The position numbers and the translations under genes were made by a program. Source: Candidatus Nomurabacteria bacterium (GTDB lineage: Bacteria > Patescibacteriota > Minisyncoccia > Phycocordibacterales > UBA9973). From it: 8,451 bases of DNA. Below the pieces are notes generated by a model. That model was not told where the DNA came from. It was given only the letters and a program-made list of their open reading frames with translations, and ran no database searches. The stretch spans positions 1 through 8,451 of the forward strand of contig JADZEV010000014.1 in assembly GCA_020850295.1 (NCBI GenBank), in the 5' to 3' direction. Shown piece by piece: positions 6,634-8,451 of this stretch; the stretch's first letter is position 1, and each line of letters opens with the position of its first letter.

Positions 6634-7206
6634 CTAAAGATGTGTCCTATTTATAGCATCTGTCACATCTTTAATAATTTTTTGTAAAACACCTTTTGTA
6701 GAAACTGTTATCTCTAAAAGATTTTGAGAAAATAATCCTTTCATATCTTCTTCTAGTTCTAAATATCCAAGAAGTATCAAAATTTTCCACAAAACAATAG
6801 CGTCAAACAACTGACCGTCTTCTAATGGGCTTTTCAAAGTTTCAAGAGTTTTTTCTAGATGTTCAAAAAGACCCGGCTCTTCACCTTCTTCTATGCAAAA
6901 TCTACTAACAAGCCCGAGCGCTCTAATATATGAACGAGCTCTTTTTTTGTCATAATCTCCAGAAAAAGGGTTTGTGTTTACCTTGGCATTAACTAGCCTC
7001 CAAACATCTCTTCCTTTAACCAGATCAACATCTATGAGCGTATAGTCGATCAAGTGAGCGCGGAGCTTGGCACCATCCTTTTTCACGCCTTGGACTTTGG
7101 CTACAACTAAACCAAACTCTTTGGTAAAAAGCCATATCATTTTGTTCGCTTCCCCACTATCTGCGCTCTTTAAAATAAATGCTTTACAGTGATGTATGGT
7201 GTACAT
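6634..7206 (-). CDS. recO: DNA repair protein RecO (short form)
   Basis: RecO binds DNA and SSB and, with RecR, helps load RecA on gapped DNA during RecF-pathway recombinational repair. At 190 residues it is shorter than the usual 230-250. The N-terminal OB-fold (about 1-80) is recognisable from a signature beginning SGEANKMIWLFTKEFGLV (17-34) followed by AKVQGVKK (36-43), which matches the family pattern of GE, then a TxxxG segment, then a basic KG(V/A)(R/K)(R/K) stretch. The C-terminal part is helical (about 85-190), with hydrophobic runs such as LWKILILLGYLELEE. The only cysteines are C7 and C104, so the four-cysteine zinc motif of some RecO proteins is absent. The ATG at 7204-7206 lies 4 bases after the HAD gene stop and directly precedes the first OB-fold strand. 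It is probably the last gene of the GNAT-HAD-recO operon. Identification rests on the N-terminal domain; the C-terminal half alone would not be diagnostic. Confidence 0.85.
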   Translation of the reverse strand: MYTIHHCKAFILKSADSGEANKMIWLFTKEFGLVVAKVQGVKKDGAKLRAHLIDYTLIDVDLVKGRDVWRLVNAKVNTNPFSGDYDKKRARSYIRALGLVSRFCIEEGEEPGLFEHLEKTLETLKSPLEDGQLFDAIVLWKILILLGYLELEEDMKGLFSQNLLEITVSTKGVLQKIIKDVTDAINRTHL

Positions 7207-7210
7207 ATAA

Positions 7211-7819
7211 CTAGTCTAATATATCTGAAATTACTTTTTCTAATTCTTCAGGATTTTCAATAATAACTTCTGGTCTACCTCTCTCTAGAGTTTCTCTGTC
7301 ATGCAACCCCCATAATACTCCTATACTTTTTATACTTGCTTCATGCGCCTCAATAACATCTCCTAAAGTATCAGTAATAAACACAGAGTCTTTATTATCA
7401 AAATTCTGTAATCCTAACAAATTTATAATTTTTGCTGTTTTGCTTTTATGTGTTTCTTGTCCAAGTACAGCTATAAAATAACTTTCTATTTTTTCTTTAT
7501 TAAGAAATTTTTTTATTGTTAACTCATTTCCAGAAGAAACAATTGCAAAAGTATATTTATCATTATTTTTTTCTATAAATGAAATAAGTGCTCTCGGACT
7601 TTCTATTTCCATTAATCTATTTCGATAATTTTCTAAACCATTATGGTTATAGGTTATATTCTTTTTTTCAGAGGCTTCAATATAACTACCATAAGACATA
7701 GAGATATATTCTTCTTTAGTTAGCTCTGGGTTGCTTTCTTTTGTTACCTCAAACCATAAATCTAAACTTTCTACTATAACCCCATCGAAATCAAAAATTA
7801 CTAGTTTTTTATTCTTCAT
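7211..7819 (-). CDS. HAD superfamily hydrolase, phosphoglycolate phosphatase-like
   Basis: This 202-residue cytoplasmic enzyme belongs to the haloacid dehalogenase superfamily, with a small helical cap (subfamily I arrangement). The catalytic motifs are complete: motif I DFDGV at 10-14 with nucleophile D10 and acid D12; motif II VSSG at 94-97; motif III lysine at K125 or K127; and motif IV TDTLGD at 149-154 with metal ligands D150 and D154. A C-terminal GVLWG turn (167-171) followed by a PEVIIENPEEL tail is typical of Gph/PGP-like phosphatases. The cap lies at about 17-72. The substrate cannot be deduced; a small phosphorylated metabolite is likely from the family. Its ATG (7817-7819) overlaps the TGA of the acetyltransferase gene as ATGA, indicating translational coupling. 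The gene is markedly AT-rich: in 7441-7680 I count 58 G+C of 240 (24%), against 99 of 240 (41%) in 6841-7080 within recO. Confidence 0.9.
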   Translation of the reverse strand: MKNKKLVIFDFDGVIVESLDLWFEVTKESNPELTKEEYISMSYGSYIEASEKKNITYNHNGLENYRNRLMEIESPRALISFIEKNNDKYTFAIVSSGNELTIKKFLNKEKIESYFIAVLGQETHKSKTAKIINLLGLQNFDNKDSVFITDTLGDVIEAHEASIKSIGVLWGLHDRETLERGRPEVIIENPEELEKVISDILD

Positions 7820-8313
7820 AATATTTTCTTTAAAAAAGTTACATTTTTAAATTGATCTCCAGGATTATCAGCTATTTTTTCAAACTCAAAACCAAACTTC
7901 TTATAAAGCTCTTTGGCTTCTGGGGATTCATCAGGATCAGTGTAGAGTTTAAGATATTTATAACCATACTCTTTAGCTTTTTCAATTGTAAAACTAAGCA
8001 ACTTACTTCCGTACCCTTTACCTCTTTCTTGTGGGTCTACACAAAACCATCCGACCCACGCTACTTCTGTTTCAATAGTGTTTTGATAGATACCAGTAGT
8101 ACCAATAACATTTTCTAATTCAGAAACTAAAAGATAATATTCTACTCGATCAATATAATATTTTTCCCATGCCCAAAGATATTCTTCTTTAAACAAGGAT
8201 TCTTTGAAACCAAGCTCTGGAGGATTTTCTGTTTTAGAATCTTCTGGAAATATTTGTCTACATAAAGAAATAGCTTGGTCTAAGTATTTTTCTGACAATG
8301 GGACTATTTTCAT
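7816..8313 (-). CDS. GNAT family N-acetyltransferase
   Basis: This single-domain GCN5-related acyltransferase of 165 residues transfers an acetyl group from acetyl-CoA to an amine; the acceptor is unknown. Motif A is clear: strand VGWFCVDP (87-94) followed by the pyrophosphate-binding QERGKGYG (95-102) and helix SKLLSFTIEKAKEYGY. Motif B follows as LKLYTDPDESPEAKELYKKFGF (121-142), the usual acetyl-CoA-side helix ending in a YKKFGF turn. The ATG at 8311-8313 is chosen: it lies 1 base after the stop of the preceding gene and directly before the first beta strand (KIVPL). A TTG at 8320-8322 would add three residues, with an in-frame TAA just before it; a GGAG lies 12 bases upstream of the TTG, so this alternative is not excluded. 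The gene overlaps the HAD gene by 4 bases. Composition is intermediate: 80 of 240 G+C (33%) at 7921-8160. Confidence 0.9.
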   Translation of the reverse strand: MKIVPLSEKYLDQAISLCRQIFPEDSKTENPPELGFKESLFKEEYLWAWEKYYIDRVEYYLLVSELENVIGTTGIYQNTIETEVAWVGWFCVDPQERGKGYGSKLLSFTIEKAKEYGYKYLKLYTDPDESPEAKELYKKFGFEFEKIADNPGDQFKNVTFLKKIL

Positions 8314-8314
8314 A

Positions 8315-8451
8315 TTAAGCAATTATAATCTCTTCTCCTTTAATTGATATTTCTTTCGCTCCAACTATCTTTTTAAGGTCTTCATCAAATTTGCCTACTA
8401 TTTCTTCGTAATTTTCTGGAAGACTTAAGGATATTTCTTCTTGAGGAGTTA
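8315..8451 (-). CDS. C-terminal end of an unidentified gene (partial)
   Basis: A minus-strand frame stays open from the right edge to the TAA at 8315-8317, giving 44 complete codons. The residues include ISLSLPENYEEIVGKF and end IKGEEIIIA, an alternation of charged and beta-branched residues that suggests a small alpha/beta domain. The frame is in register with the operon: the stop is 1 base before the acetyltransferase ATG, so the two are probably translationally coupled. The general pattern (strand, Pro-Glu, helix, then a strand near the C-terminus) is loosely reminiscent of the C-terminal end of some class I aminoacyl-tRNA synthetases such as IleRS. That is only a guess from a short tail. 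No function is assigned. Confidence 0.6.
   Translation of the reverse strand, partial: TPQEEISLSLPENYEEIVGKFDEDLKKIVGAKEISIKGEEIIIA

Noticed and set aside
7852..8118. Plus-strand 88-residue frame opposite the GNAT gene
   Set aside because: It is antisense to GNAT motifs A and B, and its lysine/phenylalanine richness reflects AT-rich DNA.
1..8451. CRISPR array, tRNA, rRNA, insertion sequence or riboswitch
   Set aside because: Genes cover nearly the whole window, the gaps are short, and none shows spaced repeats, cloverleaf pairing, transposase motifs or terminal inverted repeats.

Overview
The window looks like part of the chromosome of a Candidate Phyla Radiation (Patescibacteria) bacterium, most likely from the Parcubacteria group. 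This is inference from four things: compact, AT-rich, tightly packed genes with almost no Shine-Dalgarno sequences; a short MetRS with no C-terminal tRNA-binding extension and an altered HIGH motif; a short RecO; and a large single-pass Ig-like surface protein of a style I associate with Parcubacteria. The standard bacterial code fits: tryptophans are TGG, no in-frame TGA interrupts any gene, and one gene ends in TGA inside an ATGA overlap. So the recoded-UGA lineages (Gracilibacteria/Absconditabacteria) are unlikely.

Layout. All main genes are on the minus strand, so transcription runs from the right end to the left. From the right: the C-terminal end of an unidentified gene (8315-8451), a GNAT acetyltransferase (7816-8313), a HAD phosphatase (7211-7819) and recO (6634-7206). 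These four are separated by 1 to 4 bases or overlap, and look like one operon. Next are a 633-residue membrane-anchored extracellular Ig-like protein (4703-6604) and, 6 bases on, glycyl-tRNA synthetase (3365-4696). After a 71-base gap with a weak hairpin and a good promoter come an AI-2E family permease (2244-3293) and methionyl-tRNA synthetase (778-2241), 2 bases apart. metG ends at a strong hairpin that also ends a small plus-strand gene (586-765), which encodes a 59-residue two-helix membrane protein. The 5' two thirds of tatD (1-547, minus) fill the left edge.

How the genes fit together. The core is housekeeping: two aminoacyl-tRNA synthetases, a recombination mediator and a TatD-type metal-dependent hydrolase. 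metG next to tatD is a common bacterial neighbourhood, here interrupted by the opposing small membrane gene. The GNAT-HAD pair is more AT-rich than its neighbours and may be accessory. The Ig-like protein shares a putative operon with glyS but has no evident functional link to it.

No CRISPR array, insertion sequence, tRNA, rRNA or riboswitch was recognised. No gene-free stretch exceeds 300 bases; the longest is the 71-base promoter/hairpin gap at 3294-3364. I see no clear new multi-gene system. The observations most worth following are the MetRS active-site changes, the small membrane gene with its stop codon inside a bidirectional terminator, the very short leaders predicted in front of two genes, and the AT-rich GNAT-HAD pair.
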